Origin: Phycisphaerales bacterium
GTDB lineage: Bacteria; Planctomycetota; Phycisphaerae; Phycisphaerales; UBA1924
Assembly (NCBI GenBank): GCA_026982335.1
Contig: JALSHH010000032.1
Span: forward strand, 1-57,632
Length of the DNA: 57,632 bases
Direction: 5' to 3'
The notes beneath the pieces are model-generated. The model made no database searches. It was not told where the DNA came from and worked only from the letters and a program-made list of their open reading frames with translations. Made by a program: the position numbers and the translations under genes. Below, piece by piece: positions 45,352 to 53,381 of this stretch; the stretch's first letter is position 1, and each line of letters starts with the position of its first letter.

Positions 45352-47058
45352 ATGCTTCTCACCCTCTGGCGGGCCATCACATTTGAGTTCTGGCGACTCC
45401 TCCTCCTCACGACCTCCGTGCTCGTCGCCATCATCTCGTTCGCCATCACCATCAAACCCCTCGCCGATGGCAAACTCTCCGCAGATCAAGCCATACGCTT
45501 CATGTTCTACGCCATCCCTCCGATGCTTGCCTATGCCCTACCCTTTGCTGCCGGGTTCGCCGCCACCATCACCTACCACCGTATGGCCGCGGAAAACGAA
45601 GTTGCCGCCGTCTACGCATCAGGTATCTCCCACAAAAAACTCCTCTTCCCCGCACTCGCTTCAGGTATCATCCTCGCTTCGGGCATGTTCGTCCTCAATG
45701 ACCAGGTGATTCCACGCTTTCTCAAAGAGATGGAGCGAATGGTTACGCAAGACTTTGCCAAAATCTTCGTCAACCAGCTCCAGTCCGGCCAATCCGCCCA
45801 GATCGGTAACAATGAAATCCACGCCGATTTCGTCGAACGGGTTCCGCCCAAACCAGGCTCACACATCATCGACCAATACCTCCTCGGAGGCGTCGCCCTC
45901 GTCAAAGCCCAACCCGACGGCACCGTTACCATCGACGGCACCGCCAAACGCGCATGGATCCTCCTGCTCCCCGCATGGGCACTGGGCGATGAAGACCGCG
46001 CCCGTATCGGAAACGACCAGGCCACCACCATCCTGATGAAGTTCATCGACCTCACCATCAACCGCCAAGGATCGCCCATCACCGTCGACCCTTTCACCCT
46101 CCCCGCCTTCCCCATCCCGCGCGTTTTCAAAGACGACCCCAAATTTATGACCAGCACCGAGATGAAATCGCTGCGCGAACACCCAGATCAGATGAACTTT
46201 GTCGATATCCACCGCATCGAACTTGCCAAAGGCATCGCCTCGATGCAGGCCTTTCGAAAAGTCGCAGCCCAGGCCAAGGACGGTAGCGCCATCAAATTCG
46301 TCTCATCGCACGGCGGAACCATCACCATCCTCGCAGGAGGATTCAGCACCGCCAAAGGTCAATGGACCCTGCTCCCTCAACCACAAACACAAAAAATCGA
46401 AATCGAAATCGTTGATGCTTCAGGAAGAACAGACCGTCTTCGCGCATCAGAAGCTTCGGTTCGTCCCCAAGAGGCTGCTTCAGACGATCCACTCATGGAC
46501 ACTTCATCAGGAAAGCCAACCCTCACCTTCACCATCGATCTCATTGGCGTCGAAGTCCTGGGATCATTCGATGGCGATCGACCAACCACCGAAGCAGCAT
46601 CGACCCAATACACCGGGCTCCAACTCAAACACAACCCCCTCGATGAGCTCTTGGCTATGCCCAGTGCCGAACTCTTGGCTTACGCCAAGCCGTACATCAC
46701 GCCGGGAACCGACGAGTATGCCGAGTTCCTTGTGCAAAGACACTTCATGCTCGATTACAAAATCAACAGTCTCCAAAACGAAATCCTCTCCAAACTCAAT
46801 GAACGATGGGCAATGGCACTGGCAGCATTGGCCATGGTCCTCGCCGGATCAGTCATTGCCCTTGGGCTCAAAGATGCCCAGCCACTCGTGGTCTACCAGT
46901 GGTCCTTCTTCCCCGCATTAGGTACCATCGTTCTGATCTCAGGGGGACAACAATCCATCCATAACTCGGGTGTCTTCGGAATTCCCATCATTTACTCGGG
47001 TATCCTCATCCTTCTGGTTTACACCTGGTTCGCACTGCACAAAGTGAGCAAACACTGA
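45352..47058 (+). CDS. LptF/LptG-family permease, long form
   Basis: A 568-residue inner-membrane protein of the LptF/LptG family, the membrane part of the LPS export ABC system. It has N-terminal membrane segments (LLLLTTSVLVAIISFAITI, MLAYALPFAAGFAATITY), the family-like AAENEVAAVYASGISHKKLL, and a large beta-rich periplasmic part. Three C-terminal membrane segments follow (MALAALAMVLAGSVIALGL onwards). Typical members are about 360-390 residues, so the periplasmic part is about 180-200 residues longer here. The ATG at 45352 fits the start of the first helix; the same frame is open far upstream inside cysS but is not coding there. The next gene starts 2 bases after its stop. Confidence 0.85.
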   Translation: MLLTLWRAITFEFWRLLLLTTSVLVAIISFAITIKPLADGKLSADQAIRFMFYAIPPMLAYALPFAAGFAATITYHRMAAENEVAAVYASGISHKKLLFPALASGIILASGMFVLNDQVIPRFLKEMERMVTQDFAKIFVNQLQSGQSAQIGNNEIHADFVERVPPKPGSHIIDQYLLGGVALVKAQPDGTVTIDGTAKRAWILLLPAWALGDEDRARIGNDQATTILMKFIDLTINRQGSPITVDPFTLPAFPIPRVFKDDPKFMTSTEMKSLREHPDQMNFVDIHRIELAKGIASMQAFRKVAAQAKDGSAIKFVSSHGGTITILAGGFSTAKGQWTLLPQPQTQKIEIEIVDASGRTDRLRASEASVRPQEAASDDPLMDTSSGKPTLTFTIDLIGVEVLGSFDGDRPTTEAASTQYTGLQLKHNPLDELLAMPSAELLAYAKPYITPGTDEYAEFLVQRHFMLDYKINSLQNEILSKLNERWAMALAALAMVLAGSVIALGLKDAQPLVVYQWSFFPALGTIVLISGGQQSIHNSGVFGIPIIYSGILILLVYTWFALHKVSKH

Positions 47059-47060
47059 GT

Positions 47061-48680
47061 ATGGATACACCCGCCGTTGACAAACCGATACAAGTTCCTT
47101 GGTGGAATGCCTTGGCCAAAAATCCGGCAGCACCGTGGACACTCATCCTCGCCGTCCTCGCCATGCGCATCAGCTGGCAACTCATCTCACCCTACACCCT
47201 CATCGAAGACGAAGCCCACTACTGGGAATGGTCTCGCAACCTCGACTGGTCCTACTACTCCAAGGGTCCAGGCGTCGCATGGATCATCTGGGCCTCGACC
47301 CAAACCCTCGGCTCGACCGAATACGCCATACGCATCCCCGCCGCCATCGCCGCCGCAGTCGGAGCTTTTGCCGTCGCGCGCATGGCCAAAGATCATTTCG
47401 ACGACCAACGCCTGGTCTTCATTAGCGCCCTCCTCTACGCCTGCGTCCCCGGCTTCGCCTTCGCTGCAATGGTCATGACCATCGACTCCCCCTACATTGC
47501 CTGCTGGGCATTCGCCTCCTTCTACGCCCTGCGCGCGATCCTCAAAGATTCCCCAACCAGTTGGCTCCACTTCGGCCTCTGGATCGCCATCGGATTCATC
47601 TTCAAATACACCATCCTCCTCCTCCTTCCTGGCGTCCTGCTCGCACTCCTCATCACCAAATCCTATCGACCCAAACTCAATCGCAAGTGCTTCACCCTCG
47701 GCCTGCTTGTTTCAACCCTCGGGCTCCTCCCCGTCCTCCTCTGGAACGCCAACCATGACTGGGCCACCATCCGACATTTACTCGGGCATCTGGGCGCACC
47801 CGGAGGAGACACCCAGCCAACCGCGGCCTACCAAGCCGACCCATGGACCGTCCTCTGGATGCTCGAATACATCGGGCTCCAACTCGTCGTCGGCGGCCCC
47901 GTCGTCTTCCTCGCCATCTTCGCCCACCTCAACGCCCGCAAACACGCCTCGATTCAAACCCAACGCGTCATCGTCACCTGCATCGCCCTCTCATTACCCA
48001 TCCTCGCCTTCTACTTCCTCGTCTCGCTTGTCACCCAAACCGAAGGCAACTGGGCCATGGCCGGATTCGTCACACTCATCCCACCCGCTGCGTGGGCCGT
48101 CATCGACGGCGTACAACGCACCGATCACCCCGTCAAGTTTGCGTGGGGCGCAGCCATCGTCATGGGCACCGCCATCTTCCTCATGTTTCCAGGCGCCACC
48201 TGGCTTGCCAAGCAACCAATCATCGGGCAATACCTCCCCCTCAACCGCATGAACGGCATGCGCGAACACGCCGCCGCCGCTGCCAAAGTCATCGACGAAC
48301 TTCGCCAATCCACAGGACTCGAACCCCTCATCATGTCCGAACACTACGGCCGAGCCTCCCTCCTCGCCTTCTACCTCCCAGGACAACCCACCGTCTACAC
48401 CACCAGCGCACAAGTCGGAGGCCGAAAAACCCAATACGATATGTGGATACACACCGACCTCTCAAATCCAGAGACCCTCGCCCCCCTGCTCGGACGCCCA
48501 GGCATTCTCTTCGGCGGGCGACCCGACCAATGGAACTGCGCATTCGACAACCTCACCGACATCGGCCAACTCGAAAACGAACCCAAAGACCACCGAACCA
48601 CATACATCGGCGAGAACTTCCACACCTTCAACTCATGGACACCCCTCAATAAACTCGATAAAGAACACACAACTCCATGA
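47061..48680 (+). CDS. ArnT/PMT-like membrane glycosyltransferase
   Basis: A 539-residue membrane glycosyltransferase of the GT-C type (GT39/GT83-like), which uses a polyprenyl-phosphate sugar and transfers it to a lipid or protein in the periplasm. The first periplasmic loop has the acidic motif LIEDEAHYWEWS followed by SYYSKGPGVAW, as in ArnT/PMT_2 proteins. About ten membrane segments follow, then a soluble C-terminal part (residues about 430-539). The start is 2 bases after the permease stop, and its stop overlaps the PAP2 start (ATGA). The sugar and acceptor are unknown; the neighbours point to lipid A or an envelope glycolipid. Confidence 0.88.
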   Translation: MDTPAVDKPIQVPWWNALAKNPAAPWTLILAVLAMRISWQLISPYTLIEDEAHYWEWSRNLDWSYYSKGPGVAWIIWASTQTLGSTEYAIRIPAAIAAAVGAFAVARMAKDHFDDQRLVFISALLYACVPGFAFAAMVMTIDSPYIACWAFASFYALRAILKDSPTSWLHFGLWIAIGFIFKYTILLLLPGVLLALLITKSYRPKLNRKCFTLGLLVSTLGLLPVLLWNANHDWATIRHLLGHLGAPGGDTQPTAAYQADPWTVLWMLEYIGLQLVVGGPVVFLAIFAHLNARKHASIQTQRVIVTCIALSLPILAFYFLVSLVTQTEGNWAMAGFVTLIPPAAWAVIDGVQRTDHPVKFAWGAAIVMGTAIFLMFPGATWLAKQPIIGQYLPLNRMNGMREHAAAAAKVIDELRQSTGLEPLIMSEHYGRASLLAFYLPGQPTVYTTSAQVGGRKTQYDMWIHTDLSNPETLAPLLGRPGILFGGRPDQWNCAFDNLTDIGQLENEPKDHRTTYIGENFHTFNSWTPLNKLDKEHTTP

Positions 48681-49309
48681 CCTACCGATCCCCCATCGAG
48701 AAAAAACGCCGCCGATCGGCCCGCTTACGCACCGCCGCGATCATCCTCGCTGGGTTCATCATCCTGACCCTCCTCGATTTTCCCCTGCTCCATCTCTTCC
48801 ACATGGGCGATGACCGATCAATCGAAAACCACGACTGGTACCGCATGCTCCGCGTCATAGGCTACCTCGGCACCTGGGCCGTCATCGGGATCATCTTCAT
48901 CCTCCACGATCGCAACCGCCACCGCGGAGCCGCCGTGTTCTTGAGCGCATTCACCGCCGGCGCACTCGCCGAACTTATGAAACTCATCATCGGACGCGAA
49001 CGCCCTGTCGATGGCAACCAAATCCAAGAAGGCTGGTACCACTTCCGCCCCTTCCTCTCAGGATTCACCGACGGCTCAAACCTGGGCCTGCCCTCATCCC
49101 ACGCCGCCACCGCCTTCGGCGGCTGCCTCATGCTCGCCGCCTTGATCCCCCATACCCGAAGATTCCTCATCCTCCTCGCATTGGGCTGCGGGATCACCCG
49201 CATGCTCACCGGCGCTCACTTCGCCACCGATGTCTACACCGGCGCCATCCTCGGCTACCTCATCTCTCTCCTCTACACCAAACTCACCCCACCCCAAATC
49301 CTTCCCTGA
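48677..49309 (+). CDS. PAP2-family membrane phosphatase
   Basis: A 210-residue membrane phosphatase with the three family motifs: KLIIGRERP, PSSHAATAFG and RMLTGAHFATDVYTG. Five or six membrane segments are visible. Such enzymes remove phosphate from lipid phosphates such as undecaprenyl diphosphate, phosphatidate or lipid A. The ATG overlaps the stop of the ArnT-like gene, so it probably recycles or trims the lipid carrier used there (inference). It is followed by a convergent gene and a short GC-rich repeat at 49331-49357. Confidence 0.9.
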   Translation: MTYRSPIEKKRRRSARLRTAAIILAGFIILTLLDFPLLHLFHMGDDRSIENHDWYRMLRVIGYLGTWAVIGIIFILHDRNRHRGAAVFLSAFTAGALAELMKLIIGRERPVDGNQIQEGWYHFRPFLSGFTDGSNLGLPSSHAATAFGGCLMLAALIPHTRRFLILLALGCGITRMLTGAHFATDVYTGAILGYLISLLYTKLTPPQILP

Positions 49310-49330
49310 TTTTTCATCTTCCGCCTCCCC

Positions 49331-49357
49331 GGCGTCCCCGCGGACGGAGGGGGTCTT
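49331..49357. repeat. Short interspersed GC-rich repeat, copy 1
   Basis: GGCGTCCCCGCGGACGGAGG followed by GGGTCTT resembles the sequences at 54837-54892 and 55246-55290. It lies between two convergent genes. Confidence 0.5.
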
Positions 49358-49367
49358 CAAGAACTTG

Positions 49368-49958
49368 TCAAGGTGTTGGCGTGCTGGTGTCGGTCATCGA
49401 CTCGATTGAATCATCAAGATTCCTGAATGAATAGACAATAGAATCGTATCTAAACGAACCATCTGATTCACCCAATTCCTCAGCCTCATCGTTCATTCGG
49501 AGCGATACCACCCCATCGAGCCGCCATCGTTCTTGATCTGTCAATCCGTCTTGTCCGGCATCAGGATCACCATACAGGCCAATAATTGCAAGCTCACTCA
49601 ACGGGCATTGGGCATATGAACCCGCCCAGTTCAGATCACGCTGGCTTGTTCCGCACCAGTTATAAAACATGGGTTCGACGCGAAGAAACACTCGTTTTTC
49701 ATCAATCATCCGGTCAATCACAACACCCTGAGCAGTCGCGATTCGCAAAAAGAAGTCAAACTGTTCTTGATTGACATCCTCACGCCTTTGAATGCCGCCA
49801 GGTATGAGTCGCCGTCCATCAACGAGTGAGATCACCCCATCGGCCACACCGACGACCTCAATCGCATCGACCAACGGGTTCGGCCGATCCCATGTCGGGT
49901 TCGACACGAATACCTGATAGCCAAACACAACCAAAATAACGACATCACGGATATTCAT
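49368..49958 (-). CDS. Uncharacterised protein with N-terminal hydrophobic segment
   Basis: A 196-residue protein with a short hydrophobic start (VVILVVFGYQVFVSN) that may be a signal or anchor. An acidic, mixed alpha/beta domain follows (VISLVDGRRLIPGGIQRRED, DRMIDEKRVFLRVEPMFYNW, LAIIGLYGDPDAGQDGLTD). Composition is slightly more AT-rich than the flanking permease genes. The family is not recognised. It is convergent with the PAP2 gene and divergent from the second LptF/G-like gene. Confidence 0.7.
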   Translation of the reverse strand: MNIRDVVILVVFGYQVFVSNPTWDRPNPLVDAIEVVGVADGVISLVDGRRLIPGGIQRREDVNQEQFDFFLRIATAQGVVIDRMIDEKRVFLRVEPMFYNWCGTSQRDLNWAGSYAQCPLSELAIIGLYGDPDAGQDGLTDQERWRLDGVVSLRMNDEAEELGESDGSFRYDSIVYSFRNLDDSIESMTDTSTPTP

Positions 49959-50054
49959 CTCTCGAACCTATACGAAACCATGACGAGACAGGTTTCAAAC
50001 AAGCATCAAGATCGAGCCTTTCCATCTTTTTCCCCTCTTCCCACTCCCCCCTCT

Positions 50055-50115
50055 TCTCTGCACCTCTGCGTGATCTTCGCGCCCTCTGCGTTGAACTCTT
50101 CTCCTCCTCTTTCCC
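50055..50115. repeat. Interspersed pyrimidine-rich intergenic repeat, copy 1
   Basis: This 60-base sequence (CTCTGCACCTCTGCGTGATC and onwards, through CCCTCTGCGTTGAACTCTTC) matches 53228-53289 at about 85% by eye, in the same orientation. The CTCTGCG...CTCTGCGTT pattern is a type of intergenic repeat seen in many bacteria, and its reverse complement often gives spurious frames with NAEVAK-like sequence. Confidence 0.75.
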
Positions 50116-50170
50116 ATTCATGGTAATTGGCCAGTGGCTAGTCCCCTCTCCCCCCCTATCCTTACACTCC

Positions 50171-51295
50171 ATGACCATCCTCGACCGCTACATTGCTCGC
50201 CAATACTTCTTCAATGTGCTTGCACTCCTGCTGATCCTCTTCAGCTTCGTACTCGTCATTGATGTCTCGCTTAATATGGATCGCTTCCTTCGCCTCGCCG
50301 ACAATCTCGCCACCCAAGACTCCGGCGAGGCCCCTTCAACCATCCGACGATGGATCGTCACCATCCTGCTCATCTTCGATCTCTGGTGGCCAAAGCTCCT
50401 TCAACTCTACAACTTCCTCATCGGCATGGTCCTCGTCGGCGCCATGGGGTTCACTTTCGCACAAATGACCAAGCACCGCGAGTTCATCGCCATGATGGCT
50501 GCCGGCGTCGGGCTCCACCGCGCCATGCCCCCCGTCATCGTCGTCGCTCTGGGGTTCACCACACTCCAAATCATCAACATGGAACTCATCATTCCCCAAA
50601 TCGCTCCCCTGCTCGTCCGAGACCACGGCGAAGCCGGCACCCACCACCTCGGAGCCGCCGCTGTCCCCCTCACCCTCGACGGCTCAGGACGCCTCTTTCG
50701 CGCCGCTTCCTTCGATGCCGATACCGACACACTCACAGGCGTCTACATCCTCGAACGAGATGAACAAGGCAAAGCCAAACGCACCATCACCGCCAAATCC
50801 GCCGTTTACAACAAAGGCGGATGGGATCTCACCGCAGGCCAAGAACAAACCCGAGGCTCCGCCACCATCGAACCCCCAACCCCACTCGCCCGCATCGAAT
50901 CCTCGCTCGATCCCAACGAACTCCGCATGAACCGCTACGAGTCCTATTCGCAGGCCTTGAGCTTTCGCCAAGTCTCCCAAATGCTCAACCGCAAAACCCT
51001 GACTGACCCGGTGAAGCGTGCCCGCTACACCCGCATCAAATGGGGCCGATTCGCTGTGATGATTTCGTCTCTGCTTGCTTTGGTGATCGCCATGCCTTTT
51101 TACATCACCCGCGAACCCAAGAACATGGTGATCCAATCCCTCAAATGCGCCCCCATCGCCATCATCGCCCTCATCGGAGGCATCCTCGGCGCCAGCGCCT
51201 CCATCCCCGGCCTCCCCCCGGCATTGGGCGTCTTCATCCCCGTCATGCTCCTGAGCGTCATCGCCCTCGCCCAAGTCAGCTCCATGAAGACCTAG
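50171..51295 (+). CDS. LptF/LptG-family permease
   Basis: A 374-residue inner-membrane protein of normal family length, starting MTILDRYIARQYFFNVLALL, very like LptF/LptG starts (xxLDRYIxRxxL). N-terminal membrane helices, AAGVGLHRAMPPVIVVALGF, a periplasmic beta domain (SKSAVYNKGGWDLTAGQ) and a C-terminal trio of helices (FAVMISSLLALVIAMPFYI) follow. The ATG at 50171 is chosen from the family start; the frame is open to 50120 upstream. With the long paralogue at 45352 it could form the LptF/LptG pair, but which is F and which is G is not clear. A GH57 3'-end remnant lies just downstream. Confidence 0.88.
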   Translation: MTILDRYIARQYFFNVLALLLILFSFVLVIDVSLNMDRFLRLADNLATQDSGEAPSTIRRWIVTILLIFDLWWPKLLQLYNFLIGMVLVGAMGFTFAQMTKHREFIAMMAAGVGLHRAMPPVIVVALGFTTLQIINMELIIPQIAPLLVRDHGEAGTHHLGAAAVPLTLDGSGRLFRAASFDADTDTLTGVYILERDEQGKAKRTITAKSAVYNKGGWDLTAGQEQTRGSATIEPPTPLARIESSLDPNELRMNRYESYSQALSFRQVSQMLNRKTLTDPVKRARYTRIKWGRFAVMISSLLALVIAMPFYITREPKNMVIQSLKCAPIAIIALIGGILGASASIPGLPPALGVFIPVMLLSVIALAQVSSMKT

Positions 51296-51388
51296 CTTCC
51301 CCTTCCCAGTCTTTTTGGGAAGAAGAACAAAGAGGAAGATTTTCGCGTAAAAACAAGCCGTCAGACACGACCTAATCCAAACCATCAA

Positions 51389-51458
51389 CGACGGCTACAT
51401 CAACTTCATCAATGTCCTCGACAATGTAAAAACACGCTTCGCCAAGGTGTGATTCAGG
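51389..51458 (+). pseudogene. Remnant of a GH57 gene 3' end
   Basis: About 70 bases match the last codons and stop of the intact GH57 gene (54611-54682), with only a few differences by eye. The remnant reads DGYINFINVLDNVKTRFAKV then TGA, against DGYINFMNILDNVKTRLAKV then TGA. The match runs a few bases past the stop (TGATTCAGG). The rest of the gene is absent upstream, where the sequence is the lptF-like 3' end. Confidence 0.85.
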
Positions 51459-51468
51459 ATTAAGGTAC

Positions 51469-52044
51469 TCAACACATAACCCAGCTCCGCAATAGATCGG
51501 CGGAGTCTTTGTCGAGAAACAACAATGTTGATTGTTGTTTATGTCGCAAGACACATGCGTGAGTTTCATTTCCGATTTGGTTTATCCATATCAAAGTGGA
51601 TTCTCGTGGATACGAGATTATAGAAAATATTTTAGGGACGCAGATATGAGTCTGGTCGATGAGAACATATCCGTTTCGCGGCGGGAAAAAACCGAATACT
51701 GGCAGTGTTATCGCAATGAAGCTTAGCATTATTGTATCGTTGAAGTCGAACAGGTAGGTGTATGATTTGTTTGTATAAGTCAGTTGATACAAATGGCTTG
51801 CAAGTAGAAACAAAATGGAGAAAGCCACACCGAATTTTGTGCGGTCAAACTTCAATCCGCTGAGACGATGGACTTCGTTAAAGAGTTCGGGGCTAGGTTT
51901 AGAGCGGGCAGACAGCCTTGGGAATTTTGTGTGCACCGAGTTTTTGTAAAAATAAGGCACAGAGAAAAGGACCACGACGGAAAAAATCAGTGTTATCACT
52001 CTGGTCCTTCTCTCTGCGTTTGAATTTATGCGGGATCTGGACAA
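51469..52044 (-). CDS. Uncharacterised membrane protein in AT-rich patch
   Basis: A 191-residue protein with two or three hydrophobic segments (VITLIFSVVVLFSVPYFY, FGVAFSILFLLASHLYQL, TIMLSFIAITLPVFGFF) and a C-terminal mixed domain (TLIWINQIGNETHACVLRHK). The coding sequence is clearly richer in A and T than the permease and glycosidase genes around it. The start at 52044 overlaps the end of the upstream gene by about 19 bases; no good ribosome binding site is seen. The family is not recognised. It may have been inserted with its upstream neighbour. Confidence 0.6.
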   Translation of the reverse strand: MSRSRINSNAERRTRVITLIFSVVVLFSVPYFYKNSVHTKFPRLSARSKPSPELFNEVHRLSGLKFDRTKFGVAFSILFLLASHLYQLTYTNKSYTYLFDFNDTIMLSFIAITLPVFGFFPPRNGYVLIDQTHICVPKIFSIISYPRESTLIWINQIGNETHACVLRHKQQSTLLFLDKDSADLLRSWVMC

Positions 52045-53060
52045 TCGTCACCGAATTGATCACGAGCGGCTTGTACTGCTCGGTTGTAATCGCGAACGAT
52101 GGCGTCTGTAGTGTTTTCGTATGCGTCAAAGCAACTGTTTAATGTGAGTTGCGCCCGTGCGGTAGCCGCAATTCCGCAGGCTCCCATAGTAACTAGTGTT
52201 GCCAGGGGAGCTATCCAACGAGTGAGAAAAGTCCCGCCTATGCCTACTGCTGTGCAATCAGCGAGGTCGCCAATAAGTTTATTATTCAAGTTTTTTACAC
52301 AGAGATTGTAATCGCCGATTGCGCCCTCCCAATCTGCTACTTGTTGATTGGCAGCATCTACAAGGGCTTGAGCACAATCTATTGGGGGCCCAGGGTCTCC
52401 GATTGCATACTGAGGCAGGAAATACACCATTTCCAGATCGTCAATAAATGATTGGTTGACAGTGTCTAGTATGTGCAGAAATCGTACACGCTCATTGCCA
52501 TCGAGCCGTGTTCCCTGCCAAACAAGTCCAGCAATATTTATAGTTGAATTGGCGGTGCTCATAGTTCCGACAAATGAAAGTATGTTGGAATCGTGTTCAG
52601 CTAAAGAAGCGATGTCGCCAGGGGCCAAGCTACCACCGGTGAGGTTGACATTGGTCAGGCCTGCAAACCGAACAACAAATTCATTGCCGATAGTTGTTGA
52701 TCCTATAAAATCAAAAAACACACCGCCCTCATTGATTTCATCGTCGAGATAATAGCCAGATTTGGAAACATCGAAAGCATCGTCGAACAGGGTGTTGTAA
52801 ATTGTCGCGTGGAACTTTATAAAATCTCTGAATGGGACAGGCTGGATATTAAATGCTTCATCTACAGAAACTCCGGCTTCGACGGCATTCAGCGCATCAA
52901 CCACATCCTCCCCATTCAACGCCATCGGCTGCACCGGCTCCGCAACCCTCGCCGATGCCTGAAACACCGGAAAAATCGTGGCACTGACAATCAACATCGC
53001 CCCAAAAATTGGGTTCGAATACGCTCTTCTCTCTTGAATCCACTTTGTGATTCGATTCAT
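52026..53060 (-). CDS. Exported protein of unknown function
   Basis: A 344-residue protein with a signal-like N-terminus (GAMLIVSATIFPVFQASARV). A beta-rich domain of about 190 residues follows (FDFIGSTTIGNEFVVRFAGL, INIAGLVWQGTRLDGNERV). A helical C-terminal part has six Cys (CAQALVDAANQQVADWEG, then LCVKNLNNKL, and DCTAVGIGGTFLTRW), probably forming disulfides. The ATG at 53060 has AAGGAG upstream. There is no dockerin-like tail. AT content is higher than in flanking genes, as in its downstream neighbour. The family is not recognised. Confidence 0.72.
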   Translation of the reverse strand: MNRITKWIQERRAYSNPIFGAMLIVSATIFPVFQASARVAEPVQPMALNGEDVVDALNAVEAGVSVDEAFNIQPVPFRDFIKFHATIYNTLFDDAFDVSKSGYYLDDEINEGGVFFDFIGSTTIGNEFVVRFAGLTNVNLTGGSLAPGDIASLAEHDSNILSFVGTMSTANSTINIAGLVWQGTRLDGNERVRFLHILDTVNQSFIDDLEMVYFLPQYAIGDPGPPIDCAQALVDAANQQVADWEGAIGDYNLCVKNLNNKLIGDLADCTAVGIGGTFLTRWIAPLATLVTMGACGIAATARAQLTLNSCFDAYENTTDAIVRDYNRAVQAARDQFGDDCPDPA

Positions 53061-53117
53061 ACGAAATCTCCTTTGTATTGTACGCACACTGCGTGCGCAA
53101 GATTTGGAGATAAAATA

Positions 53118-53147
53118 CCCTCTCCCTCTCCCTCTCCCTCTCCCTCT
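53118..53147. repeat. Simple hexanucleotide repeat (CCCTCT)5
   Basis: Five perfect CCCTCT units in tandem, immediately upstream of the exported-protein gene (its 5' side). Such tracts are prone to slippage. Confidence 0.9.
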
Positions 53148-53227
53148 TTTTTTCTTGTTTCCGTGTTCCCGCACCAACAAACAGGTCACAGGAAAAATCT
53201 TCCAAAGCACTTATCCACAATCTTCCC

Positions 53228-53289
53228 TCTCTGCGCCTTTGCGTGATCTTGGCGACCTCTGCGTTCAACTCTTCTCCCCTTCTTTCCCT
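53228..53289. repeat. Interspersed pyrimidine-rich intergenic repeat, copy 2
   Basis: The sequence TCTCTGCGCCTTTGCGTGAT and onwards matches copy 1 at 50055-50115, with the same orientation and similar length. The two copies bracket the AT-rich patch. Confidence 0.75.
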
Positions 53290-53381
53290 CCCCTCCCCCA
53301 AACTTTCACACCAAAGTTCTTGCCTCCAACCAAATAAGTACGAAGATACAACTGTTCCCCCATATATCCCGGAGCAAACCC

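Larger units (their letters stand above)
53061..53381. other. Intergenic region with two repeats
   Basis: These 321 bases between the exported-protein gene and the GH57 gene hold five CCCTCT units (53118-53147), one TTATCCACA (53211-53219) and the second copy of the pyrimidine-rich interspersed repeat. No gene is seen. Confidence 0.6.

Noticed and set aside
47497-48652. Ser/Pro-rich and Arg/His-rich open frames overlapping the ArnT-like gene
   Set aside because: They are shifted-frame readings of a GC-rich membrane protein gene, with no start signals or family resemblance.
51372-51569. Minus-strand frame resembling one antisense to the GH57 gene end
   Set aside because: The resemblance reflects the duplicated GH57 3' end read backwards, not a gene family.
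53211-53219. Perfect DnaA-box-like TTATCCACA
   Set aside because: A single copy with no cluster, no AT-rich unwinding tract and no dnaA or origin genes nearby; likely chance.
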